Source of the DNA: Lachnospiraceae bacterium | Lineage (GTDB): Bacteria; Bacillota; Clostridia; Lachnospirales; Lachnospiraceae | NCBI GenBank assembly: GCA_022790855.1 | Contig: JAAVYA010000007.1 | Coordinates: 62,001 to 126,000, forward strand | Direction: 5' to 3' | Length of the DNA: 64,000 nucleotides | Shown: positions 50,897-59,988 of the stretch, in pieces | How positions within the stretch are numbered: position 1 is the first letter of the stretch | How the letters are laid out: each line of letters starts with the position of its first letter | Translations under genes and position numbers: made by a program | Notes under the pieces: generated by a model | Seen by the model: the letters and a program-made list of their open reading frames with translations, nothing else | What the model was told of the DNA's origin: nothing | The model's database searches: none

Positions 50897-53800
50897 TTAT
50901 TCTTCTCCAGTTTTAGGACTCTTTAACTTACCGGAATCGCTGCTGGCAGGTTTTGTTTTGCCAGAATCCGATTCAGCCTTAGCAATGAGTTCTCCTGTCC
51001 CATCCTCCTGCGTGTCCTCTGTATTTTCCTGATCTTTTGTATTTTCCTGATCTTCTGTCCTGTCCTTATCATCGATTTTCTCATCGTCTTCTATATCGTC
51101 TTCTTCTTTTTCTCCTTGGTCGATGTCGTTGTCATCTGGGTCTTCTTCTGTTTTCTCATCCGGATTCACATCAGGCTCCTGGTTTTGATCGGTATTTTTA
51201 CAAATGACCACAACGTAATCAGAAGCGTGGGAAAACGAAAGGCTTACTTTCCCATCTTCCCCAATCTGCCCGGCGTTTCTAAAGATCAGCTTTCCAGAAC
51301 TGTCATAATAATACAGGTTCCCCGTACTGCCGCTGTGTTCTCCGCCCAGGTTCAAGGTCAAATCTGCCCGAAATCCGAATTCTCCATTATGGGTTAAGGA
51401 AAGCTGCGTAGCCGGCTGGCCTTCTGCAATAGATTCCACAAGGCTGGAAGGAACGGTATCTGTTCCTATGGTTACTTCCAGATCAATATCCTTAAGGTTC
51501 GTTGCATTGACATCGTTTCCGTCAATGGACCAGCTATAGGCTCCCATATCCAGCACAATATCTACGGATTTTCCCTTAATCGCTTCCAATACTTCCTTGG
51601 GAACTACGGTAGCTTTTTTCATATCAATGACAATGGAATCTCCTGGCTCGGCATTTTCAATCTGCTCCTTGATCTTTTCGATTTCACTTTCCGGAAGCCG
51701 CTCTCCTGTGATCTCTTCTTTTGTTCCGTCCCAACGCACTGCGCTTGCCGCAAGGAATTCCCGGTCCTCTGTAATGATCACTGTCTGGCCCATTTCAAAT
51801 CCTTCCCAGAGAATATCTTTGTAGGTTTCATTTTCTGTTGGAAGTGTGAAGGATCCGTTCCTTTCCACAATCACATACTGGCAGGTTTCATCCGGATACT
51901 TCAAAACTACCACGCAATTCTGATAAAATGCCTGGAACTGGATACTTTTATACGTTTCCTGATTGACGTCTATGGCGCTTCTCCATTCAGAAAGTCTCAG
52001 GCCTGCCAGATGCTCCACACTCTTAAATACTCCTGTGGCTTCCCCCTGGATTTCGGCGTCAGAAAGATTCTCACCATCCAGGACCATCATCTTATTATCC
52101 TTTGCAATCTTTCCGTCTTCTGCCCGGTATGTATACGATACGTCCAATGTTGTTTTCCCTTGGTAAAGCGCTACTATATCAAAGCTCACCATTTCTTTGG
52201 ACATAATGTCATTGACGTCGGCGCCGATCAAAGCCCATCCGGTTCCTTTCATCCCCAAGACGTCCTCAGGTTTTTCCAGTCTTGCTAAAGCTTCGCCTAC
52301 GGTTGTCCCTTCGATACACGACTGGCTGATGGTTTTTGAGGCTTTTTCGCCATCCTGTCCAATATAACGGGCATTCCAAGTCGCTTGGCATGCCTTGTAA
52401 TCCGCCTCCACGGAAATCCTGGCAACATCCCCGACCTTGGTATTTTTATTATGGGAATCGTTGCTGTAGCTTAACCGAAGTTCAGCAAAATCATCCGATA
52501 CCACGTCCTCCGGCATCTGCAGTATATCCAGCACGTCTTGGTAGGTTGCATCCCGTTCTATGAATTGGGGGAGCATCACCGTTTTCTTTCCGTCGTTTTT
52601 GGACATATATGTAAGGCTTACATTTGCACATCCTTTATCATAGCTGGCATAAAGGTAGCAGTACATTTTATCTGCACTGTAAAATGGCAGTTTTGTATCT
52701 TCCTTTACCTCAGAACCTGATCCGCTGTATTTCCAGGTCGCAGTCACCCCCTGAATTGGCTGGGGAAATACTCCTAATTCCTTCAGGGATGCCCGTTTTC
52801 CTACATTTTCTACCGTCTGGTAGGTGTAGCCCAAATCGTAGCTGCCGTCCGCTTGCTTTGTATAGCCATAAAACGTAAATTCCACATCCTTCACGTCTTC
52901 CCGGTAAGTATTTCCTGATTTTACTTTATAATACCAGGGATACGTATAACTCCAGCCAGCCAGCTCTTCCGCCATATGATACCAATTCCTATATTGATCT
53001 TTCAGATCAATATAGGTAAGCGCCCACTCGCAGGGATATGTGTCTTCCGTAATTTGGATAGCCCCTATGTATTCCTGCGTACTTGAATCGTAGGTTACAT
53101 CCACGGAAGTGGCTGCAGACACATAGGAAGCCTGTGGATGAAAACATACTTCGCCTGTAGGGGAAGGGTTTTTCTCTTTTACTTTGATCCTTATAGTTAT
53201 GGTCTCTCCAGGCCGTACCCATTCCCCATTTTTGTCAATCGTAATACGCTCAATTTCCGGCCCCTCCACATCATACCCATCCGGAGTGACGATATAATGC
53301 CATGGGCCTCCCAAATCTGTTTCATTGTAATCGGACAAGGATGTGGCGTTTCCATTTTTATCTGTGATCTTCAAATCCGTAAGCTTCCATTTACCGGGAT
53401 TGGAATACGTTTCAATCTTAACCTGTCCGGTATATACCCGGGCATCTTCGTTATATCTTAACGTGGGACATTCATAAGACGTATACGAGCCACCGTCCTG
53501 CAGTTCAAATTGTGCATACGCCTGATCATAGGAAGGATTTTCTTCCTCTACTTCCACCTTTATGGTAACCGTAGCACCTGCACTTACTTCTCTCCCATTG
53601 TTATTCAGGTTGATACTTTTTATCACAGGCTTATCGTCGTCATACCCGTCTAGCGATACCATATAATACTGTGAAGTATCTTTTCCCTCCTCCTCAAGGT
53701 CGCGCAAGTAGGTATCATTATCATAAGTATCGCGGACTCTTAAAGAGGAAAGTTTCCATTTGCCATATTTTGTGCAGGATGTAATTTCAATTTTTCCTGT

Positions 53801-55432
53801 ATAGGTCTGTGTGTTTTCGTCATACTCTAAACGGACATATTCTCTCCCTGAACGTTCCGGATCATCTAACGTAAACTCCATATTTGCCCAAACATAAGGG
53901 TGTTCTTCGTTTACTTTTATCTTAATATCAATGGTTTCACCCGACTGCACGGTCCGCCCGTTTTCACCGATATCAATGCTTTCTACGATAGGCTTGTCTT
54001 TATCATACTCCTGGTTTACCGTAAACTTTAAGTCTGCCTCCGGCGCAATATCCTTCATGGAAAAATAAAAACCATTCCCGGACTCTGTAAATATTCGAAT
54101 TTGATCCAGCGCCCATTCCTCCGGATAAGTTGTCTCTTCTACCTCAAAAGTGCCTGAAACAGTTTCTGTTCCTGCATCATAATCGGCATAAAAAGATTCC
54201 CTGTCATAATAACCGCCGGAATAAGCGACGACCATATTGCCATAACGTACCGTTTCCCCGTCACACTGAACCTTGGCAGTAAAAGTGACGGTATCCCCTG
54301 CTTTCAGTGTCCCATCTTCATTGGAAGCATTCGTTTTCATTTGAATATCGGAAAGCGTTACCGTTCCTTGTTCCACTTTATTTTCTATAGTAAATCGATA
54401 AAGATACTGCCCGTCGTCTCCATAAATTTCTCCATCTACATAATTATTTTTCAGATCCTCAATGCGAATGCTAGTTACAACGTAATCGCCCAGTGAAAGC
54501 TGCTCGCAGGGGAGTACCGCCGTGTATAAATTTTTCTCGCTTCCTTTTACAAATTCCAAAGTTTCCATTCTATATTGGCTAAAATTATGCATCTCAACCG
54601 TTATCGACCGGATATCGCTGTCTGCATCATAGACATACATATTAAAATGAACCGTATCTTCTCTCGTCAAGGTCTGGCCGTTTTCCACAAATTCAAACTT
54701 CTCGATTACCGGCTGGTTAATATCATAGGATCCCTCCAACGGCAGGATATTTTCTCCTTCTCCATCCTGAGACTGCGCAGACGATTTCTGCTTTGCCCTG
54801 TCTCTGGGCGCAGTCTCTTCTTTGGGCTGTTCCCTCACCGGCTCCGCTTCTGCGGCGGGCTGTTCTTTCTCCTGTTCCTTTGGAGGCTGCTGCTCTTGAA
54901 TCCTTGGATCCTGCTGATCCTTATTGGGTTCTTCTTCCGGCTCTTTGCCGTCTTCCACGGGCTGTTTGCCTTCCTCTGTTTCCTCCGGTTCCTTCTCTTC
55001 CTCCGAAGCTTCCTCTTCTGTATCTTTCGATATTTGTTTGTCCTCTTCTGCTGTCTCGGCTCCCGGCTCTTCCTCCGGAGCTTTCTCTTCTTCTAATAAC
55101 TGTTCTTCTTCCTCTAACGCCCCAGGCTCTTCCTTCTCGTCTGATACGTTCTCTTCTTCCGGGATTTTTTCTTCTTCCTCTAATACCTCAGGCTCTTCCT
55201 TTTCATCCGATAGATTCTCATCTTCCTCTAATACCTCGGTTTCTTTCTCTTCAGCGGCCTCTGTCTCTTGGGAAGGCTTCTGACTGTCCTTTGGTATTCC
55301 TTCCTCTTCCGTATCCGCATATCCGCTACCGCCGTTTCCTGCCGCCACACTCTGCACCGGGAATACTGCTGCCACTGTCATAGATACTGCCAACATGATT
55401 CCCAACAATTTTCTGCTCAATTTTTTCATCAA
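50897..55432 (-). CDS. Large secreted repeat protein (1511 aa) with acidic N-terminal region and C-terminal SPKTG
   Basis: Signal peptide; Glu/Pro-rich region; several about 115-aa repeats (DDKPVIxSIxxxxNGRxVxxGxTxxIKxKVxExNP); ends ...KLKSPKTGEE. Confidence 0.9.
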   Translation of the reverse strand: MMKKLSRKLLGIMLAVSMTVAAVFPVQSVAAGNGGSGYADTEEEGIPKDSQKPSQETEAAEEKETEVLEEDENLSDEKEEPEVLEEEEKIPEEENVSDEKEEPGALEEEEQLLEEEKAPEEEPGAETAEEDKQISKDTEEEASEEEKEPEETEEGKQPVEDGKEPEEEPNKDQQDPRIQEQQPPKEQEKEQPAAEAEPVREQPKEETAPRDRAKQKSSAQSQDGEGENILPLEGSYDINQPVIEKFEFVENGQTLTREDTVHFNMYVYDADSDIRSITVEMHNFSQYRMETLEFVKGSEKNLYTAVLPCEQLSLGDYVVTSIRIEDLKNNYVDGEIYGDDGQYLYRFTIENKVEQGTVTLSDIQMKTNASNEDGTLKAGDTVTFTAKVQCDGETVRYGNMVVAYSGGYYDRESFYADYDAGTETVSGTFEVEETTYPEEWALDQIRIFTESGNGFYFSMKDIAPEADLKFTVNQEYDKDKPIVESIDIGENGRTVQSGETIDIKIKVNEEHPYVWANMEFTLDDPERSGREYVRLEYDENTQTYTGKIEITSCTKYGKWKLSSLRVRDTYDNDTYLRDLEEEGKDTSQYYMVSLDGYDDDKPVIKSINLNNNGREVSAGATVTIKVEVEEENPSYDQAYAQFELQDGGSYTSYECPTLRYNEDARVYTGQVKIETYSNPGKWKLTDLKITDKNGNATSLSDYNETDLGGPWHYIVTPDGYDVEGPEIERITIDKNGEWVRPGETITIRIKVKEKNPSPTGEVCFHPQASYVSAATSVDVTYDSSTQEYIGAIQITEDTYPCEWALTYIDLKDQYRNWYHMAEELAGWSYTYPWYYKVKSGNTYREDVKDVEFTFYGYTKQADGSYDLGYTYQTVENVGKRASLKELGVFPQPIQGVTATWKYSGSGSEVKEDTKLPFYSADKMYCYLYASYDKGCANVSLTYMSKNDGKKTVMLPQFIERDATYQDVLDILQMPEDVVSDDFAELRLSYSNDSHNKNTKVGDVARISVEADYKACQATWNARYIGQDGEKASKTISQSCIEGTTVGEALARLEKPEDVLGMKGTGWALIGADVNDIMSKEMVSFDIVALYQGKTTLDVSYTYRAEDGKIAKDNKMMVLDGENLSDAEIQGEATGVFKSVEHLAGLRLSEWRSAIDVNQETYKSIQFQAFYQNCVVVLKYPDETCQYVIVERNGSFTLPTENETYKDILWEGFEMGQTVIITEDREFLAASAVRWDGTKEEITGERLPESEIEKIKEQIENAEPGDSIVIDMKKATVVPKEVLEAIKGKSVDIVLDMGAYSWSIDGNDVNATNLKDIDLEVTIGTDTVPSSLVESIAEGQPATQLSLTHNGEFGFRADLTLNLGGEHSGSTGNLYYYDSSGKLIFRNAGQIGEDGKVSLSFSHASDYVVVICKNTDQNQEPDVNPDEKTEEDPDDNDIDQGEKEEDDIEDDEKIDDKDRTEDQENTKDQENTEDTQEDGTGELIAKAESDSGKTKPASSDSGKLKSPKTGEE

Positions 55433-55708
55433 TTATACCTCCTGAATAAAAATGTATAATGCTAAACGTTCCTGAACAAAATACTGTTTCATGTCTGATG
55501 TATTTCTCCCTCCTTCCTTCAAAAACAACATAAAATTCCCCAATATAGGACTTATCATACACATTTTCAAAGAAAACAGAAGGATTTTCTCGGAATTTTT
55601 ACATTTTCTTCTATTTTTTTCGCAATGCTTCTGAAAACTTTTTGCATGCAAACAGAATTTTACTATAAAATATCCGATACATGACGAATCATATTTGGCG
55701 GTTTGGTT

Positions 55709-56476
55709 CTACTTTATCTGCTCTTTCTCTATCATCACTGCTTCCACCAAAAGCCGGCTGGTATCCCGGCCGCTGTAGCAAGTGGACAGGGTAAGGATCT
55801 TATCTTCCTGGGAAATTGCGATATCCTCCCGAAAGTTCCCTTCACAGCCCCCTACATCCTCCAGATATCTCTGCACCTCCAAGGGATCCGAAAAATCATA
55901 CTCATAGGGAATCAGGTCATCTGAAAATTCAACCGCTGCAAATATTTCATAAATAAGTGTGCCCTCCGGCGTATATAGGATGATTTGGCGGTTTTTCTCA
56001 AAAAAATCCTGTTCTTCAAAACGATGGAGGCTGGTGAACATTCCTCCGTTTTTCAAATTGTGCCCATATAATACGGTAACGGGATCCATAAAATCCTTAT
56101 GATTGACTGCCTGGGAATAAATCGCCCCGGGCAGCCCCTCTGTGAAATCTACCGTATGGTTCAGATAATAATTGTCATAGGGATCCTCGGAATCGGATTT
56201 CTGTAACACAGGATAGTCGATCTCTGTCCCCGGAAGGGTAATCCAGGCGTAAATATCCGGGTTCTGGGCTTCCAAAGCCTCAAAATCAATCCTGACTTCT
56301 CCAGATTCATCTGTGAACTTTGCTTCATCTACTGGGATTCCTGCTATTTCCTCCTGCAAGGCTTCTGCTTCCTGAGGAAAGCTTACCTCTCCTGCCTGGA
56401 AGCTCACCATGGAAACTGCGATCCCAAGGGCTATGACCATGAGAGCCGGTATCACTTTCTTTTTTTCTATTTTCAT
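55709..56476 (-). CDS. srtB: Class B sortase
   Basis: YGHNLKNGGMF and LTLSTCYSGRDTSRLLVEAVM catalytic motifs; N-terminal TM. Confidence 0.92.
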   Translation of the reverse strand: MKIEKKKVIPALMVIALGIAVSMVSFQAGEVSFPQEAEALQEEIAGIPVDEAKFTDESGEVRIDFEALEAQNPDIYAWITLPGTEIDYPVLQKSDSEDPYDNYYLNHTVDFTEGLPGAIYSQAVNHKDFMDPVTVLYGHNLKNGGMFTSLHRFEEQDFFEKNRQIILYTPEGTLIYEIFAAVEFSDDLIPYEYDFSDPLEVQRYLEDVGGCEGNFREDIAISQEDKILTLSTCYSGRDTSRLLVEAVMIEKEQIK

Positions 56477-56549
56477 CTCTTTATCCTCCTCGTTTTTTCA
56501 TTATACAATTTTTTACATCAAAATGGAAGAATTTTCTAAACAATTAAAA

Positions 56550-56592
56550 AAAGGTGCAAAGTTTTTCGTTTCTTTAAACTCTGCACCTTCTT
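56550..56592 (-). terminator. Terminator after the zinc-ribbon gene
   Basis: AAGGTGCAAAGTTT..AAACTCTGCACCTT with T-run on the minus strand. Confidence 0.65.
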
Positions 56593-56605
56593 TGATATTT
56601 ATTTT

Positions 56606-57523
56606 TCAATTCTTAATCAATACCCTATCTTTTGCAGCTCTTAATTGTCTGTTAAATTCCTTTGTGACTTTGAGCCCGCCATAAAAAGAGGTCTTCACCC
56701 CAATGGAGCCGCCCGCAAATGTAACCAGGTACATCGAGTGTCTTGTGATAAAATACCCTGCCAATAAAACTGCTCCAACTACCAGTCCCAAAACAAAAAA
56801 ACCAACACCCGAAAAGTCACGGTAGGGATTTGAAAAATACTTTGACGTAATAAATCCGGCCAAAAGGCTGACGATTGATAAGATCAGCAATGACAGATGA
56901 TGGATATAGCAGAACCCCGATGCCGTCACATCCTGCAGGTCAACTGTCCACTCTTCATCCGTCTTTATAAAATGATTTCCGCTTTTTGTGAAGCATTTGC
57001 CTGAAAAATAGTAACGTTTACTTGTCAAAATACCAAATCCCTTACTCAGTCCGCCGCCGTTTAACAGATTTGAAAGATACCCCGCCCCCAGAACGGCAAT
57101 CTGCTTCTCATTCTGATCTACAAATAATTCTGATACATTTCTAATATTCCGCTCCGTATTTCCCAGTTTATCATTCCGAAGCAGAGGTTCCGAATACGGT
57201 CCCTGATTCTCTGCCGCAGGCTCTGCGTTGTCCTGATAAGAAACGTTTCCCGTTACCGTCTGATTCCTGGCATTTATCTTTTCCTTCTCCTCTTTTTTTT
57301 CCTGAATGACACGTCTCCCTGCCTCGCTAATGTCCTCGCTCTTCTCTTTCGCATAAGAAACAACCTCCCGCGCAGCTTCTCCCAGTGCAGATGCTGATGC
57401 TGACAACGCCTCTTTTACCTTTTCTGAACCGGCACTTTTTTGTGCTCCGACTTTATGCCCGCAATGAACACAAAAAGCAACATTTCCTTTTATTTCTTTT
57501 CCACATTTCTCACAGTAACTCAT
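56606..57523 (-). CDS. Zinc-ribbon-domain membrane protein
   Basis: MSYCEKCGKEIKGNVAFCVHCGHKVG double CxxC; two TM segments. Confidence 0.85.
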   Translation of the reverse strand: MSYCEKCGKEIKGNVAFCVHCGHKVGAQKSAGSEKVKEALSASASALGEAAREVVSYAKEKSEDISEAGRRVIQEKKEEKEKINARNQTVTGNVSYQDNAEPAAENQGPYSEPLLRNDKLGNTERNIRNVSELFVDQNEKQIAVLGAGYLSNLLNGGGLSKGFGILTSKRYYFSGKCFTKSGNHFIKTDEEWTVDLQDVTASGFCYIHHLSLLILSIVSLLAGFITSKYFSNPYRDFSGVGFFVLGLVVGAVLLAGYFITRHSMYLVTFAGGSIGVKTSFYGGLKVTKEFNRQLRAAKDRVLIKN

Positions 57524-57603
57524 ATTATTTCCTTTCTGTAAAACAGTACACTAAAATCCCCAGAACATATGGATCTGTTCCCCTGAATTCTAAATTTTTC
57601 TAT

Positions 57604-57681
57604 ATTATACCATATAACTTCTATTTTGGATACCTATTTCTTCCATTTTAGATAATAATTTGTAACAGTAAGTTACAAATT
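57604..57681. promoter_or_regulatory. Divergent promoter: minus-strand -10, 22-bp-phased direct repeats, and 10-bp-arm palindrome
   Basis: ATTATA (minus TATAAT) 57604..57609; TATTTTGGATA 57622..57632 and CATTTTAGATA 57644..57654; AATTTGTAAC-agtaa-GTTACAAATT 57657..57681. Confidence 0.6.
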
Positions 57682-57702
57682 TTTTCTCACGAGGTGATTG
57701 AC

Positions 57703-57942
57703 ATGGCTGAAAGAATCAACCAACGTTTAAACCCCATTGTCGGCACAAACATCCGCAGGCTCAGAAAAGAACGCGGCATGAAAGCTACGGAAGTGATCGC
57801 CAAACTGCAGTTGGAGGGGGTTCACGTCACTACCGGCATTTTCAGCAAGGTAGAGCATGGCTTAAATAATCCCAGTGTCGACATGCTGATCGGGCTTACC
57901 GGCATTTTTCAGTGCGACTTCAATGAATTCTTCCGGAAATAA
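57703..57942 (+). CDS. Small XRE-family HTH regulator
   Basis: IRRLRKERGMKATEVIAKLQLEGVHVTTGIFSKVEHGLNNPSVDMLIGL; gaggtg RBS before ATG 57703. Confidence 0.85.
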   Translation: MAERINQRLNPIVGTNIRRLRKERGMKATEVIAKLQLEGVHVTTGIFSKVEHGLNNPSVDMLIGLTGIFQCDFNEFFRK

Positions 57943-57992
57943 GCGTCCGGAATCCCATTTTTGGGACTCCGGACGTAATCCATCCTGTTCAC

Positions 57993-58370
57993 TTATTTTC
58001 CTTCCCATTCCGGGAGCGCGGACGACGCTTTCAGACAGACCTTACCATATGCGATACACTCAACAGGCTTCAGCGTCTTCTCAAGGAGCGCAATGTCTTC
58101 TTTGCTGATACTCCTAAAGCCTCCGCCGTCATATCTTGCCGCCGCCAGATTCCCTGCAAGGACAGTCCTAAACTTCCCATCTTTGCCATAAAAAGCACGG
58201 TTCAATGTTTCTCCCTGTATCACGGCATCCTCCACACAGGCCACGATAAGCCCTCCGCCAAGAGAGTAAATATCCCCCAGCTCCAACAAGGCGGTGTCCG
58301 TCTCGGCCAGATACCCCTGATAGACTTCTCCAGTTTCCCCAACACGCATGATATATGCACTGACCTTCAA
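57993..58370 (-). CDS. DUF3846-like protein (mobile-element associated)
   Basis: GLIVACVEDAVIQGETLNRAFYGKDGKFRTVLAGNL resembles DUF3846 proteins of conjugative elements; TTG start with aaagggg RBS. Confidence 0.5.
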   Translation of the reverse strand: MKVSAYIMRVGETGEVYQGYLAETDTALLELGDIYSLGGGLIVACVEDAVIQGETLNRAFYGKDGKFRTVLAGNLAAARYDGGGFRSISKEDIALLEKTLKPVECIAYGKVCLKASSALPEWEGK

Positions 58371-58488
58371 AAAATCAGCCCCTTTCCATAAATTTTCCCA
58401 AGTCCATACCGCACACGACAGCCCCGGATGAGTATACGGGAAATTTTCCCAAAATGAAAGACTTATTCTGGGGAAAGTCCTTTCCTCC

Positions 58489-58620
58489 TTACAGATCCAG
58501 ATTCCTAATATTTTCCGGGCCAGGCATAGGCGTGATGATATCCCATTTGAAAATCAACGGCGCTGTTTCATCAAAAATATGCGTAAAATGACCGCCCAGC
58601 ACCCCAAGCCGGACGGTCCG
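58489..58620 (-). pseudogene. Coding fragment upstream of the DUF3846-like ORF
   Basis: Minus-strand reading RTVRLGVLGGHFTHIFDETAPLIFKWDIITPMPGPENIRNLDL*, then aaggagg; no N-terminal portion. Confidence 0.5.
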
Positions 58621-58639
58621 TTACTTTCTTTCAAACATT

Positions 58640-59887
58640 TTATTCTACGAAATCCTGTATCGAAGTAATTGTAATATTTCCTGCCGCAATATCCGTTTTG
58701 CTCTTCACAATCTCCTCCACCTGCCACTGTTTTTTATTGGTAGTATCATTCGCAGACTGCTTCTGTTCCTCTGACAGGTCTTTTTCTTAACTCACGTAAA
58801 AGAGTCTTGAAACTTGCACCCTCAAAGAACCCTTCATGATAAATTACACCCTCACTTTTTATTATAACATCACTCTTTTCCTCAGCGTCATAATATGACA
58901 ACAGTTCTTTATAAAAATCTCCCGGATAACACTCATCTGAACCAATATAATATCTATTGCCATCATTAAAAAATACTTCATCGTCGATTTTATAGAAATC
59001 AAATGCTGCTGCTTCTCTCTTCCCTAAAAGAATATCTTCCAAAAATTTATTAGAGATTTCCCCCATAGAACATAACCTCGGCATCGACATCTCCCACACC
59101 CGACCAATATATGTATACGGAAAGGCAGACATATCATAATAGAGAGAGTCCTCATAAACTTCTTCGATACGATTATTTTCACGTTCCCACACAATACGCA
59201 CATACGGTGACAAATATACCTCACTCTCCGAACCAAAATCTTTTTCCGTTAATTCGATAAGCCTCCCATCTTTTAACTCAAAATAACTACTACCACCATC
59301 TATAAAACAAGCATTACTCAAGACTGTTGGAGAAGCAAAATATTCAAACTGCCGCTCTGCTAAAACTTCAACCGTATCATCAATATAATCTAAAACCATT
59401 ATATTATATGTCTTATCTTCATCGCCATTAGAATTCTCTGTACTTTGTATGTAATCTAGCACCATATACGGCAGCTTATTCTCATTTAACAGAACCCAGC
59501 CATAAACCTTATCCGCATCTTTTTCATGCTCCTCATAATACTCCAAATATGCGTCCAACCGCTCTGCATACTCTTTCTCCCACTTCTTATCACTACCGAT
59601 GTCGAAAAGACCGCCTGACTTCTCAGTACCCCCACTCTCCTTCTCCGCAGATACATTTGAGGAACCGGCTGCAACGAACAGATGGTCAGAACCTTTCCCT
59701 CTCCCGAGTACAATAGCCAGAGCAACCACCGCAACGGCTAAAACTGCGCCAATTCCTGCCAGCATTGGCTTTTTACCCTTACCTGGATGTCCGGCTGCTC
59801 TCCCCCCTCATTCAACTTACCGCCACACTTCGTACAGAACTTACTGTCATCTGGCATCTGTGCGCCGCATTTTGTACAATACTTCAT
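58640..59887 (-). pseudogene. Zinc-ribbon/TM protein gene interrupted by two single-base frameshifts
   Basis: N-terminal MKYCTKCGAQMPDDSKFCTKCGGKLNEGG (ATG 59887) is out of frame with PGKGKKPMLAGIGAVLAVAVV; C-terminal KDLSEEQKQSANDTTNKKQWQVEEIVKSKTDIAAGNITITSIQDFVE* is out of frame with ...LLRELRK. Confidence 0.8.
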
Positions 59888-59988
59888 AATATCAATCCGC
59901 CTCCCACATTTTCATTTATGATAGATACATGCGTTATCGTTTCCATATACGCATATTATAATTGCAAAAGCATAACTGGTTTCCAGAG

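Noticed and set aside
54575-55383. Overlapping plus-strand ORFs (173, 196 and 119 aa) rich in Leu/Pro/Ser
   Set aside because: Antisense of the Glu/Pro-rich low-complexity region of the 1511-aa protein; composition artefact.
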